64,000 nucleotides of DNA from positions 517,643 to 581,642 of the forward strand of contig CAWKBX010000001.1 in assembly GCA_963847945.1 (NCBI GenBank), in the 5' to 3' direction. The translations under genes were made by a program, and so were the position numbers. Below, piece after piece: positions 39,357 through 48,016 of the stretch; within the stretch, counting starts at the first letter, position 1; each line of letters begins with the position of its first letter. The notes under the pieces are model-generated. The model was given only the letters and a program-made list of their open reading frames with translations, was not told where the DNA came from and made no database searches. Origin of the DNA: JANMJD01 sp963847945 (GTDB taxonomy: Bacteria > Actinomycetota > Acidimicrobiia > Acidimicrobiales > Ilumatobacteraceae).

Positions 39357-40733
39357 ACTCGGCGGCGGGCACGGCCGACCTGCTCGTCACGGGAGCGGAA
39401 CTGGTCGCGACGGTCGATGAGGATCGTCGCGAGATTCGCGGTGGTTGGGTGGCAATCACCGACGGACTGATTTCCGCGATCGGCGGCCGGGACGACCGAC
39501 CGCCAGCGGCGATCCGCCTGCTCAGCGCCGACGGCTGCCTCGTCACACCCGGCCTGATCAATACCCACCATCACCTCTACCAGAACCTCACCCGGGCCCT
39601 CCCGGCGATGACGGACAAGCCGCTGTTCGGCTGGTTGCAGACCCTCTATCCGCGTTGGAGCCGCCTCGACGAGGAGGCCGCGTACGTGAGCTCGTGGGTC
39701 GGGTTGGCAGAGTTGGCGCTGTCAGGCTGCACGACCTCGTCGGACCACCTATACGTCCATCCACGAGGCGGCGGCGACCTGCTCAGCGCTTCGATCGCCG
39801 CAGCGCGGGACTTCGGCATGCGCTTCCATCCGACCCGCGGCTCGATGTCGCTGTCGGTCAATGACGGCGGCCTGCCCCCCGACAACGTCGTGCAGGACGA
39901 CGACACCATCTTGGCGTCGTGCGAGGAGCAGGTCGTCCGCCATCACGACCGTTCCCACGGGGCGATGGTCCGCATCGCGCTCGGCGCCGTGCTCACCGTT
40001 CAGCGTGACGACCTCGCTGATGTCGCAGACGGCGGAACTCGCCGAGCGTCTCGACGTGCGGCTCCACACCCATCTGGCCGAGAACGCCCAAGACGATGCG
40101 TTCTCGATCGCCACGTTCGGGTGCCGGCCGGTGGAGTACTTCGAGCGGGTCGGCTGGTGCACAGATCGCACCTGGGTCGCCCACTGCGTGATGCCCAACC
40201 CGGCCGAGATCCGGCGGTTGGGGAAAGCTCGAGTCGGGGTGGCGCACTGCCCCAGCTCGAACATGATTTTGTCGTCAGGCATCGCGCCGATCACCGCGCT
40301 TCGAAACGCTGGAGTGAAGGTTGGCATCGGGGTCGACGGGTCGTCGTCGGCCGACTCGGCGTCGATGTGGATGGAGTCGCGCCAGGCAATGTTGCTGGCC
40401 AAGCTGCGCGACGGTGCGGCCGCTGGGACCGCCCGGATGGCGCTCGAATGCGCCACCCACGGTTCGGCCGGATGTCTGGGCCGCGAGGGCGAGATCGGCG
40501 TGCTCAAGGTCGGCGCGGTCGGTGACCTGGCCGTGTGGAAGCTCGACGGGCCGACGTTCGCGGGAGCGATCGCCGACCCGGTCGAGGCGTGGTTGCGGTG
40601 CGGGCCGGTCAGCGCCCATCACACGGTCGTTGCCGGGCGTTTGGTCGTCGAGTCAGGGGTGGTGACCGATCCCGCGCTCGAAGCGATGCTGCGCACTCAC
40701 CGGCAGGTCAGCGGACGGTTCCAGGCCGACTGA
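39353..40733 (+). CDS. 8-oxoguanine-deaminase-type amidohydrolase, one frameshift
   Basis: About 460 residues. The metal motif is PGLINTHHHLYQNLTRALP, then FGWLQTLYPRWSRLDEEAAY, LSGCTTSSDHLYVHP and FHPTRGSMSLSVNDGGLPPD. After a shift near 39985, IALAPCSPFSV leads to LHTHLAENAQDDAFS, WVAHCVMPNPAEIRRL and VAHCPSSNMILSSGIAP, then VGIGVDGSSSADSASMW. This order is shared by 8-oxoguanine deaminase and hydroxydechloroatrazine ethylaminohydrolase. It probably deaminates an oxidised purine, which fits the hydroxylase and SsnA genes upstream. Confidence 0.85.
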
Positions 40734-40761
40734 CGAGGCGATTCCAGGCCTACTGACGAGG
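40719..40761. repeat. 20-base direct repeat across the deaminase stop codon
   Basis: TTCCAGGCCGACTGACGAGG at 40719-40738 recurs as TTCCAGGCCTACTGACGAGG at 40742-40761 (19 of 20 identical, period 23). The first copy holds the stop codon. It looks like a small tandem duplication of the gene end. Confidence 0.85.
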
Positions 40762-40762
40762 G

Positions 40763-40848
40763 ACTGAGGCCACGCCCGGCATTCTTGTCGCGTACGAGTG
40801 CGTCTACGTCACCGACACGCGACAACAAGGCGAGGAACGGGCCTCAGT
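40763..40848. terminator. Nested inverted repeats between convergent genes
   Basis: An outer pair ACTGAGGCC (40763) / GGCCTCAGT (40840) encloses an inner pair TTGTCGCGT (40785) / ACGCGACAA (40817). The right outer arm contains the PRC-barrel gene stop. Placed between two convergent stops, it could act as a two-way terminator, though the inner loop is 23 bases and there is no T tract. Confidence 0.45.
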
Positions 40849-41215
40849 TGATGTCCGGGCGTTCCATGTCGCCCGTGGAATCGCCGGTGGGCGGCTCGCC
40901 GACCCAGCTGTCGTGGTCGAGTTGCAGCGCAGGCAGGCCCATTTGGGCCCGAATCCGCTCGGATTCGACCGGGGTGGGAGGAATGTGGTCGTGGGTGACG
41001 GGTGCGTGGCGAATCGTTGCATCGTCGAGCAGGGTGACGAGGACGCCGTCGCGCTCGTCGATCGCCGACGCCGGAATCAGATGCTCCCGACGCAGCAAGC
41101 CACGCCGCACCGTGATCCACTGCGGCGTCATCCGCACCGGATCTGACATCACGTCCGTCACTGTCCCCAGTTGGCGTCCCGAGAATCCGTACAGCCGTTG
41201 GCCGACATAGTTCAT
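40844..41215 (-). CDS. PRC-barrel domain protein
   Basis: A 123-residue protein starting at an ATG preceded by GGAGG seven bases upstream. The first 75 residues look like a PRC barrel: YGFSGRQLGTVTDVMSDPVR, QWITVRRGLLRREHLIPASA and VLVTLLDDATIRHAP. The tail is acidic and proline-rich. PRC-barrel proteins serve in photosynthetic reaction centres, RimM and stress-related roles; none can be assigned. It stands alone. Confidence 0.75.
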   Translation of the reverse strand: MNYVGQRLYGFSGRQLGTVTDVMSDPVRMTPQWITVRRGLLRREHLIPASAIDERDGVLVTLLDDATIRHAPVTHDHIPPTPVESERIRAQMGLPALQLDHDSWVGEPPTGDSTGDMERPDIN

Positions 41216-41355
41216 GGTTTGACCTCCACGGTTGAGCCCGCTGGAGCATCTGTACCCGTGACCGTCCGGTTTCAAACCCGTCTGACTCAGGAGTCGCGTC
41301 CATGTATCGATCGACGCGTCGAACCCACTTTGATCGTGGGCCGTCCACCCCACGG

Positions 41356-42612
41356 TTATCCGATGCGGAGGGGCTTGGGGATGGCTTCGGTGAGATTCTC
41401 GGGCTCGCCGGTGGTGATGTGGATGTCGTCTTCGATGCGGATGCCGCCGAACGACCGGAGCGAGTCGGCCATTGCCCAGTTGACCGAGTCGGCGTGCTGG
41501 GCGCGCAAGGCAGGGTCGTGGAGTAGGGCCTCGATGAAGTAAACGCCGGGCTCAACCGAGGTGATCATCCCGGCTTCCAGCGGTCGGTCGGTACGCAGAT
41601 ATCGGAACTGCGGGTGTGAGCTGCGCTCGCGGCCCGCCGGATAGCCGCCGGCATCGTGGACGGTGATGCCGATCAGATGGCCGAGGCCGTGGGGGAAGAA
41701 CATCGCGACCGCGCCCGACATGACCAGCTCGTCGATGTCGCCGCGCAGCAGACCAAGTTCGATGAGACCCCCGCCGATCGTGCGCGCCGCCCCGTGGTGG
41801 ATCTCGCGCCACTCGGTGCCCGGGCGGCAGCGGTCGATGGCCACCTCGTGGGTGCGCAGGATCAGCTCCCACAAGAACTGCTGCACGTCAGTCGGTTCCG
41901 CCCCGACGACCATCGTGCGGGTCACATCGCTGGCATACCCCTCGCAGGCCGCACCGGCGTCGATCAGCAGCAACTCCCCTGCCTCGATCACCCGGTCCGT
42001 CGGCATGAAGTGGAGCACCGCCCCGTTCGGCCCGCCGGCGACGATCGAGTCGTACGCAGTGCGCGGCGAGCCGGCGCGGAAGAACTCGGCCTCCATCCCG
42101 ATCTGCACCTCGCGCTCGGTCATGCCCGCCGTGACCTGGTCGAATACCCAGTCGTAGCCCCGCACGCTGAACGCCGCCGCCCGCCGCAACGCGTCGAGTT
42201 CCGCCTCGTCCTTGTGGATCCGGGTCTCGGCGATGGCCGAGACGAGCGAGGCCGCCCCACCGGCTCCGGCGCGGAGTACCGAGCGCCCAGCGCGGCGACC
42301 CAACCAGTCGTCGAGCTCCGCCAGCGGGGCCCCGATCGGGTCGGACGGACGTTCCCAGACCAACTCGTCGGGGGTCAAGCGGGGCGTGAACATCTGCCAC
42401 TCGCGACTTGCCGCGTCGAATGCCAACACGGCTTCGGGGATCTCACAGCCGGCCAGGTAGCGATGATCGGGGTGCGGCATGAACGGGTAGTACTGGTCGC
42501 TTCCATCGATCGACACCGGAGCGCCGGCGTGGACCAGCACGATCTCGTCGGTGAGGGCCCACTTGTCGGCGACCCGGTTGCGGCGTTGTTCGAGGTGTTC
42601 GGTCGAAGTCAC
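41356..42612 (-). CDS. M24 metallopeptidase (Xaa-Pro aminopeptidase/dipeptidase-like)
   Basis: The 418-residue pita-bread-fold enzyme has all five metal-ligand positions: LLLIDAGAACEGYASDVTRT (two Asp), FFPHGLGHLIGITVHDAGGY (His), ITSVEPGVYFIEALL (Glu) and SFGGIRIEDDIHIT (Glu). An N-terminal creatinase-like domain precedes it. It likely removes residues next to proline, or acts on an Xaa-Pro dipeptide. The GTG at 42612 gives the family N-terminus; the frame is open further upstream. Confidence 0.9.
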   Translation of the reverse strand: MTSTEHLEQRRNRVADKWALTDEIVLVHAGAPVSIDGSDQYYPFMPHPDHRYLAGCEIPEAVLAFDAASREWQMFTPRLTPDELVWERPSDPIGAPLAELDDWLGRRAGRSVLRAGAGGAASLVSAIAETRIHKDEAELDALRRAAAFSVRGYDWVFDQVTAGMTEREVQIGMEAEFFRAGSPRTAYDSIVAGGPNGAVLHFMPTDRVIEAGELLLIDAGAACEGYASDVTRTMVVGAEPTDVQQFLWELILRTHEVAIDRCRPGTEWREIHHGAARTIGGGLIELGLLRGDIDELVMSGAVAMFFPHGLGHLIGITVHDAGGYPAGRERSSHPQFRYLRTDRPLEAGMITSVEPGVYFIEALLHDPALRAQHADSVNWAMADSLRSFGGIRIEDDIHITTGEPENLTEAIPKPLRIG

Positions 42613-42655
42613 GGCTCCGACGATACGGCACTGCGCCGGTCGGTGGGCGACCGAC

Positions 42656-43511
42656 TCAGCCGTCGTAGAAGCCGGTCGGGTGTAGCCCGAGCAGCCGCCC
42701 GAGGCGACGATCGTCGGCCGACGCCGCGTCGTGGAGAGCCGCGGGAGACAGGTGGTTGGCGACCGAGGTCGGCCGGATCCGTTGAGCCAGGTCGCGCCGG
42801 CCGTAGTGGACCTGTTGAAAGAACCGCCCGGGGTCTCCCGGCCCGCTCGGCAGGCGACGGTGCCACACATCGCTGACGAACAGCGCGACGTCGCCGGCCA
42901 ACGCCGGCAACGGCACGACGCCCTGCCCGTTGCACGTCAGGTCATCGTCGGCCGGCCGGTCCGGTGGCGGGGCCTGACCCGAGGTATGGCTGCCGGGAAT
43001 CACCCCGGTCGGACCTGACTCCAGCGGGCAGTCGATCAGGAAGATGTGGGCGGCGATCGCGAAGATCGGATATGGAATCCTCGAATCCCAGGGGATATCC
43101 GCAGGTCGCGGCACATGCGGACCGGCGTCGATATGCCAGAACCGACCACCATGGCGGCTCTCCTCAGGTGGTTGGCGCCATGCGGTGCAGGCAATGATGT
43201 GGCAGTCCTCGCCCAGCAACGGCTCGATCACGTCGAGAATCTCGCGCCGGCGCCACAGCCTGTCGCACCGCCGCCGACCGGTTGACCATCTCGTAGCGGA
43301 ACGGCTCGTACTCCCCGCCGGGCCGTCTGGTCGAGCGAACATCGGGTTCCTGGTTGGTGAAGACGTCGTCGATTTCGACGGCCAACTCGGCGACCTCGGC
43401 CGCGGCAAACACCTGGGGCAATATCGCAAAGCCGTCCTGCTGCAACTGCTCGGTGGCCACCGGCACCGGGGCATCGGAAACTCGGAGGTAGCCCGAGGCG
43501 CGCGAGATCAT
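42656..43511 (-). CDS. Phytanoyl-CoA dioxygenase (PhyH) family protein, one frameshift
   Basis: An Fe(II)/2-oxoglutarate oxygenase of about 284 residues. The N-terminus reads LQQDGFAILPQVFAAAEVAE; the iron motif is RFWHIDAGPH (HxD) and the distal His is in SDVWHRRLPSG, with GPTGVIPGSH between. The shift near 43258 joins MVNRSAAVRQ to LWRRREILDVIEPLLGEDCH. Such proteins hydroxylate acyl-CoA or many small molecules; the substrate is unknown. Confidence 0.85.
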
Positions 43512-43535
43512 CGGACGATTCTCGCGTACCGCCGC

Positions 43536-43763
43536 AAGCCGCCCCCACCCCAGGCGGACGCCACGGTGATGTTCGACTCGACGTGGACGGCCGAGGGCGA
43601 AACCCGGCGGGCCGAGTGTGTGCTGCGGCTCCCTCCTGACCCGAACTCGGCCCCGGTGTTCATGTCGTACGACATGCCCAAGCAGTTCCACGTAATGCAA
43701 CTGGTCGCCGAGCACTCCAAGGTTCCGGTTCCCGAGATGCTGTGGCTCGAGACCGACCGGTAA
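43536..43763 (+). pseudogene. Fragment of an aminoglycoside-phosphotransferase-fold protein
   Basis: A plus-strand frame reads ATVMFDSTWTAEGETRRAEC, VLRLPPDPNSAPVFMSYDMP and LVAEHSKVPVPEMLWLETDR, then stops. This is the N-lobe of APH-like kinases that often accompany acyl-CoA dehydrogenases. The rest of the kinase is missing. The stop TAA is part of the -10-like element of the following SDR gene. It is a remnant, or a gene cut by assembly. Confidence 0.6.
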
Positions 43764-43766
43764 TAT
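43761..43766 (+). promoter_or_regulatory. Candidate -10 element (TAATAT) of the SDR gene
   Basis: TAATAT lies 45 bases before the ATG at 43811, giving a leader of about 38 bases that holds the AGGAG ribosome binding site. Inferred. Confidence 0.35.
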
Positions 43767-43810
43767 CGCCCGGCTCTCTATCCCCCAAGAACGTCCCAGG
43801 AGTTTGTGTC

Positions 43811-44704
43811 ATGGCTGATCTCGGTTTCGACGGCAAGGTTGCCCTCATCACGGGTGCGGGCGGTGGTCTCGGTCGTCAGCACGCACTGCTTCTTGCCGCG
43901 CGTGGGGCGCTGGTGGTCATCAACGACCTCGGCGGATCGGTCGATGGTTCGGGCTCTGATAAGGGGGCCGCCGAGCGGATGGTCGACGAGATCCGCGCGT
44001 TGGGCGGCGAGGCCGTGGCCAACACCGACTCGGTCGCCACCCCCGAGGGCGGCGAGGCGATCGTGAGGACGGCGATCGACGCGTTCGGCCGGGTCGACAT
44101 CGTGATCAACAACGCGGGAATCCTGCGGGACAAGTCGTTCAACAAAATGGAGCCTGACCTGCTTAACCCTGTCCTCGACGTCCATCTGAAGGGCGCCTTC
44201 TACGTCACCAAGCCGGCGTTCATCCAGATGCGCGAGCAGGGGTACGGCCGGATCATCTCGACATCATCGGCCGCCGGCATCTTCGGCAACTTCGGCCAGA
44301 CCAACTACGGCGCGGCCAAGATGGGTCTGGTCGGCTTGACCCGCGTGCTCGCCGTCGAGGGCGCCAAGTACAACATCAAGGCCAACGCGATCGCTCCCCT
44401 GGCCCTGACCCGGATGACGGAGGACATCTTGGGTGCGCTGGGCGAGAAGCTCGATCCCGCCCTCATCTCCCCATTGGTCACCTACCTGGCCCACGAGGAT
44501 TGCGATGCCACGGGCCGCGTCTTCTCGGTCGGCGGGGGCCGCATTGCCGAGGTGTTCATCGCCGAGTGTGACGGCTACGTCAACCCGGCGATGTCACCCG
44601 AGGATGTACGCGACAACTGGTCGACGATCACCGACCAGGCCGGCTATCACGTGCCGGCGAACCTGGGCGACGAAACCCGCCTGTTCCTGCGCGCCCTGTC
44701 GTGA
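43811..44704 (+). CDS. SDR dehydrogenase of the multifunctional-enzyme (3-hydroxyacyl-CoA) type
   Basis: The 297-residue protein has the nucleotide motif ALITGAGGGLGRQHALLLA, NDLGGSVDGSGSDKGAAERM (an insert typical of MFE-2 / HSD17B4 dehydrogenases), NNAGILRDKSFNKM and the catalytic SSAAGIFGNFGQTNYGAAKM (Ser, Tyr, Lys). The C-terminal extension with EDVRDNWSTITD is also family-like. It likely oxidises a 3-hydroxyacyl-CoA. AGGAG lies nine bases before the ATG. Confidence 0.92.
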   Translation: MADLGFDGKVALITGAGGGLGRQHALLLAARGALVVINDLGGSVDGSGSDKGAAERMVDEIRALGGEAVANTDSVATPEGGEAIVRTAIDAFGRVDIVINNAGILRDKSFNKMEPDLLNPVLDVHLKGAFYVTKPAFIQMREQGYGRIISTSSAAGIFGNFGQTNYGAAKMGLVGLTRVLAVEGAKYNIKANAIAPLALTRMTEDILGALGEKLDPALISPLVTYLAHEDCDATGRVFSVGGGRIAEVFIAECDGYVNPAMSPEDVRDNWSTITDQAGYHVPANLGDETRLFLRALS

Positions 44705-44729
44705 GCCGTCGTCGACGCGAGACCTGACT

Positions 44730-44771
44730 GGTCAGAGGTCAGAGGTCAGAGGTCAGTGGTCAGCTGTCAGT
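44730..44771. repeat. Heptanucleotide tandem repeat (GGTCAGA), six copies
   Basis: Three perfect GGTCAGA units are followed by GGTCAGT, GGTCAGC and TGTCAGT. The last unit overlaps the stop codon of the phosphoesterase on the minus strand. The array lies between convergent genes. Confidence 0.9.
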
Positions 44772-45708
44772 GGCACGGGGCGGTGCCGGAGTCGAGCACC
44801 TTGTCGCCCACCGTCACGAACGCCCAGCTGTAGCTCGACGCATGCAACGTGAGCTTCAACACCCCGTAGTTGGCGTTGTTGCGGTACGCCGAGTTCGGCT
44901 TGATCGAGCCCCAGGAGTACAGGCTCCGGCCGCCGGTACCGACCACGAATTGCGTGACACCGTTCGCCGCGTCGTGCCCGGCGCTGGCGTTTTGTGGCTT
45001 GAACCGCTCGTAGAGATGGTCGTTGCCCGAGAGGGCCACGTCGGCTTTTCCGCTGTGAGCGGCGGCGAAGATGCCCGTCGCCTGAGCCTGATTGCCATGC
45101 GTGCCCGACGAGTACCGGGGATGATGCATGAGCACCATCGCGCACTTCGGCGCCGACGCCAACTGCGACTTGATCCACGACAGCTGGGTGCTCGAACTGC
45201 CGCCCTTCTGGCTGTTGGCGTGGACCAGTCGCCACGACCCGATGGTCTCGGCGTAGTAGCCGGTGCTCGGCGAGCCGGCCAGTCCCCCCGCCGTAGCCGA
45301 ACCGTTCCAGTAGGCGAAGTATCCGTCGGCGGTGGGATAGCCGTCGTACTCGTGGCTGCCGATGGTGGGGCTGGTGATCGATTTGAAGTCACCCCAACTC
45401 GGTTTCGTGCCCGGGCCATACGACGCCTTGAACTCGGCGACGGTGCGTGTACCGCCGTAGTGCAGGTCGCCGAGTGGCAACACCCGCTTCGGGGCGATCC
45501 GCTTGATCAGACCGGCGGTGGCATCCTGCTCACCGCAACCTGAGGTCGCTCCTCCGGCACACGAGATGTCGCCGGCCGCAACGACGACCGGATCTGCGGC
45601 GGCCGCGCCCCCTGGCGATTGCTCGATCAGCGCGACGAGCGCCAACGCGGTGCCCACTCCCACCGCGCCCAAGACACGCCGCCGACCTTTGACCTCAGTA
45701 CCGTTCAC
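44767..45708 (-). CDS. Secreted calcineurin-like phosphoesterase paralogue with changed metal motifs
   Basis: About 313 residues from a GTG at 45708 that precedes RRRVLGAVGVGTALALVALI, a possible Tat-like signal; the frame is open to 45765. Order and spacing follow the 17.3-kb paralogue, but key motifs differ: GDLHYGG for GDLVYDDG, TIGSHEYDG for PGNHEYN, and LSGNDHLYERF for LAGHDHNYERF. The Asn of GNHE and the first His of GHDH, normally metal ligands, are replaced. Activity may be weakened or changed. It ends GTAPCH. Confidence 0.82.
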   Translation of the reverse strand: MNGTEVKGRRRVLGAVGVGTALALVALIEQSPGGAAAADPVVVAAGDISCAGGATSGCGEQDATAGLIKRIAPKRVLPLGDLHYGGTRTVAEFKASYGPGTKPSWGDFKSITSPTIGSHEYDGYPTADGYFAYWNGSATAGGLAGSPSTGYYAETIGSWRLVHANSQKGGSSSTQLSWIKSQLASAPKCAMVLMHHPRYSSGTHGNQAQATGIFAAAHSGKADVALSGNDHLYERFKPQNASAGHDAANGVTQFVVGTGGRSLYSWGSIKPNSAYRNNANYGVLKLTLHASSYSWAFVTVGDKVLDSGTAPCH

Positions 45709-45854
45709 GCCATGCACCCCGCATATCTGAGCTCCACCGAAACCCATCATGACGATAGACGACAAGGCCGTAGGTCGGGCGACCCAAAGTGGTCACACAA
45801 CGTGAGCGACTTGATTGACTCGGGAGTCACTCAGCGCCCCGAAGGGGTCGCGAA

Positions 45855-46436
45855 GTGACCGGGCCAGAGGGTGTGTCCATACTCCTTGCCGAGCGCGAGA
45901 TTCGATCGGTGCTGGCGCTGTACTGCCGAGGGATCGATCGAGTCGACCTGGAATTGGTGCGGGCCTGCTTCCACCCCGACGCCACCGACGACCACGGACG
46001 CTACCAAGGCGGGGTAGACGGTCTGATCGACTGGCTCGCCCCAACCCTCGCCCGTTTCGATCGCACGATGCACTTCCTTGGCACGTGCAACATCGAGGTA
46101 CGCGGCGATGTCGCCGCCGTCGAGACATATGCCGTCGCGTACCACCGTGGCACCAACCCCGCGGGCCTGCTTGCCGACCACGTCATCGGGTTGCGATACC
46201 TCGATCGCTTCGAACGACGCGCCGCTGCTCCGGGCGACGCGGCAGCCTGGCGGATCGCCCAACGCACCTGCGCCCTCGAATGGCGGCGAGACGACCCGGT
46301 GGTCGGCTCCGGCGAGTTCCCGACGGGGTACACCATGGGCACCCGCGGACCCGACGACCTCGTCTACTCATTGTTCGACGCAGACCCCGCCACGACCACC
46401 ATCATCGACACGACCGGCGGTACGGCTGGCGGGTAA
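45855..46436 (+). CDS. SnoaL-like / NTF2-fold protein
   Basis: A 193-residue protein with a GTG start. The first part reads EREIRSVLALYCRGIDRVDL, ELVRACFHPDATDDHGRYQG and RTMHFLGTCNIEVRGDVAAV, the pattern of SnoaL_4 proteins in ring-hydroxylating and dehydratase-like families. Residues such as Tyr, Asp and His in these blocks are the usual active-site positions. The substrate is unknown. It is convergent with the PPOX-like gene. Confidence 0.82.
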   Translation: MTGPEGVSILLAEREIRSVLALYCRGIDRVDLELVRACFHPDATDDHGRYQGGVDGLIDWLAPTLARFDRTMHFLGTCNIEVRGDVAAVETYAVAYHRGTNPAGLLADHVIGLRYLDRFERRAAAPGDAAAWRIAQRTCALEWRRDDPVVGSGEFPTGYTMGTRGPDDLVYSLFDADPATTTIIDTTGGTAGG

Positions 46437-46445
46437 GGGAACTCC

Positions 46446-46889
46446 CTACGTCCAGGCGCCGTCGAGCATCAGGGTGCGGCGTTCGATCTCACCGACGCTC
46501 TGCCAGGCCTGGATTCGGCTGGGGGTCAAGATCAGCAGCGACCATTCCCCGCGCTCCAGACGCGGGTCCCAGCCGACTCGCTCGACGTAGCCGTGAACCA
46601 TTGCCTCATCAGCGAGCGAGAGGTCGACCACGTCCGCCGCCGCATCGATGATGACGACATCGAGGGTGCTGTCGAGGGCCAGACGGGCCAGCCCGTTCGA
46701 CGAGAGATTCCTGACGGTCAGCGTGTCGGTCGGGGTGGCCAGAATGATCCGCGTCCCATCCCACGCCAGCGACAACGGCACCAGATGGGGCTGACCCTCC
46801 GCGCTGCTTGTGGCGACCCAGACGTTGAGGTCGGTCTCCAATCGGTGGATGGCATCTTCGCGGCGTTGAGGACGAGCACGGCCTGGCAT
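46446..46889 (-). CDS. PPOX-class (pyridoxamine-phosphate-oxidase-like, probably F420) protein
   Basis: The 148-residue split-barrel protein has LETDLNVWVATSSAEGQPHL, VPLSLAWDGTRIILATPTDT and LTVRNLSSNGLARLALDST, typical of flavin/F420-binding oxidoreductases. The ATG at 46889 is preferred over 46901. It lies beside an F420 LLM oxidoreductase, which suggests F420 rather than FMN, by inference. Confidence 0.8.
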   Translation of the reverse strand: MPGRARPQRREDAIHRLETDLNVWVATSSAEGQPHLVPLSLAWDGTRIILATPTDTLTVRNLSSNGLARLALDSTLDVVIIDAAADVVDLSLADEAMVHGYVERVGWDPRLERGEWSLLILTPSRIQAWQSVGEIERRTLMLDGAWT

Positions 46890-46969
46890 AACCGCGACCA
46901 TAGCGGGGCGTCACCGAGTCGCCGGCGACCGCCGCAACATGCGCTCGGTCGTGGCGGCGCACCCCGGGC

Positions 46970-48016
46970 TTACCCGGGGTAGGCCGCGACGATCGGGGCC
47001 AGGTCGGCGGGCGATGCACCGTGCAAGATGACCCCGTCGGCCCCGAGATCGAACTGATGGCGGATCGCCGCCACGCACTGCGCGGGGGTTCCGGTAGCGG
47101 CGGGAGCGAGCCACTCGGGCGGCAGCAGGGTGGCGACATGTTCAAGCTCCGCTGTCGTCGCCTTGGCGTCGATCGCCCCACCGAAGCTGCTGATGAACGA
47201 ATCGGCTCGAAACCGGGCGAGCACCGCCGGGTCCCACCGGTTGGTCTCGACCATCAGATCGCCATACCCCTGCAGATAGGTCGCCAGTCGTCCCACGGTC
47301 TTCTTCAAGCGCAGCGGCTCGGGAATGTGATCGCCGATCGTGGCGAAACACGACCACACCTTCACCTGGTCGGGATCGCGTCCGGCCTGCTCAGCAGCAT
47401 CTTTGACGGTCTTGACGCACCGAGTCAGGGTCTCGTCGGTGAAGAAGGTATGCAACACGACCTGGTCGAACGCACGGCCGGCGAGGCGCAGCGTGTTCGG
47501 GCCGAAAGCGGTGATCCCGAGCGGGATCGACTCGTCGAACTCGGGGTCGAGGCGCAGGTAGCGGTATTTGCCGGCCGGGCCGTCGTGACCGAGGATCATC
47601 TCGCCGTTCCACAGCCGCCGCATCAGCCCCGCAAAGTCTTCGAGCTGTGCGGTGGTCACCGGCGGATATCCGAGCGCGTTGGTCAGTGGGCCGATGCCCC
47701 GTCCGAGCCCGAGGGTGAATCGGCCGTCGGTCAGGCGATGCATCGTGGTCGCATACGACGCAGTGACCATCGGGTGGCGGGTGAAGTGGTTGGTGGCCGC
47801 CGTGGCGATTTGGATACGCGACGACACCGCGCCAACTGCGCCCGACAACGTGGCCGCTTCTTTGATGTTGAACCGCTCTGAGATGAAGACCGACCCGAAC
47901 CCCATCGACTCGCCGTCGCGAACCTCGTCGATCAATTCCCGAGGAGATGTCGGCGCACCAGCGAGCGTGTAGAAACCAAGTCGATCGAGACCCGGCGCGG
48001 CGTGGTCAGGCCTCAA
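46970..48016 (-). CDS. LLM-class F420-dependent oxidoreductase (second copy)
   Basis: About 348 residues. It has DRLGFYTLAGAPTSPRELID, MGFGSVFISERFNIKEAATL, RFTLGLGRGIGPLTNALGYP and LGITAFGPNTLRLAGRAFDQ. No ATG or GTG fits; a TTG at 48016 overlapping the HD-gene stop begins at the family N-terminus. That coupling suggests joint expression with the TauD-like and HD genes upstream. The substrate is unknown. Confidence 0.87.
   Translation of the reverse strand: MRPDHAAPGLDRLGFYTLAGAPTSPRELIDEVRDGESMGFGSVFISERFNIKEAATLSGAVGAVSSRIQIATAATNHFTRHPMVTASYATTMHRLTDGRFTLGLGRGIGPLTNALGYPPVTTAQLEDFAGLMRRLWNGEMILGHDGPAGKYRYLRLDPEFDESIPLGITAFGPNTLRLAGRAFDQVVLHTFFTDETLTRCVKTVKDAAEQAGRDPDQVKVWSCFATIGDHIPEPLRLKKTVGRLATYLQGYGDLMVETNRWDPAVLARFRADSFISSFGGAIDAKATTAELEHVATLLPPEWLAPAATGTPAQCVAAIRHQFDLGADGVILHGASPADLAPIVAAYPG

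Noticed and set aside
44730..44771. CRISPR-like array
   Set aside because: Units are 7 bases in direct tandem without spacers; simple repeat. No cas genes in the window.
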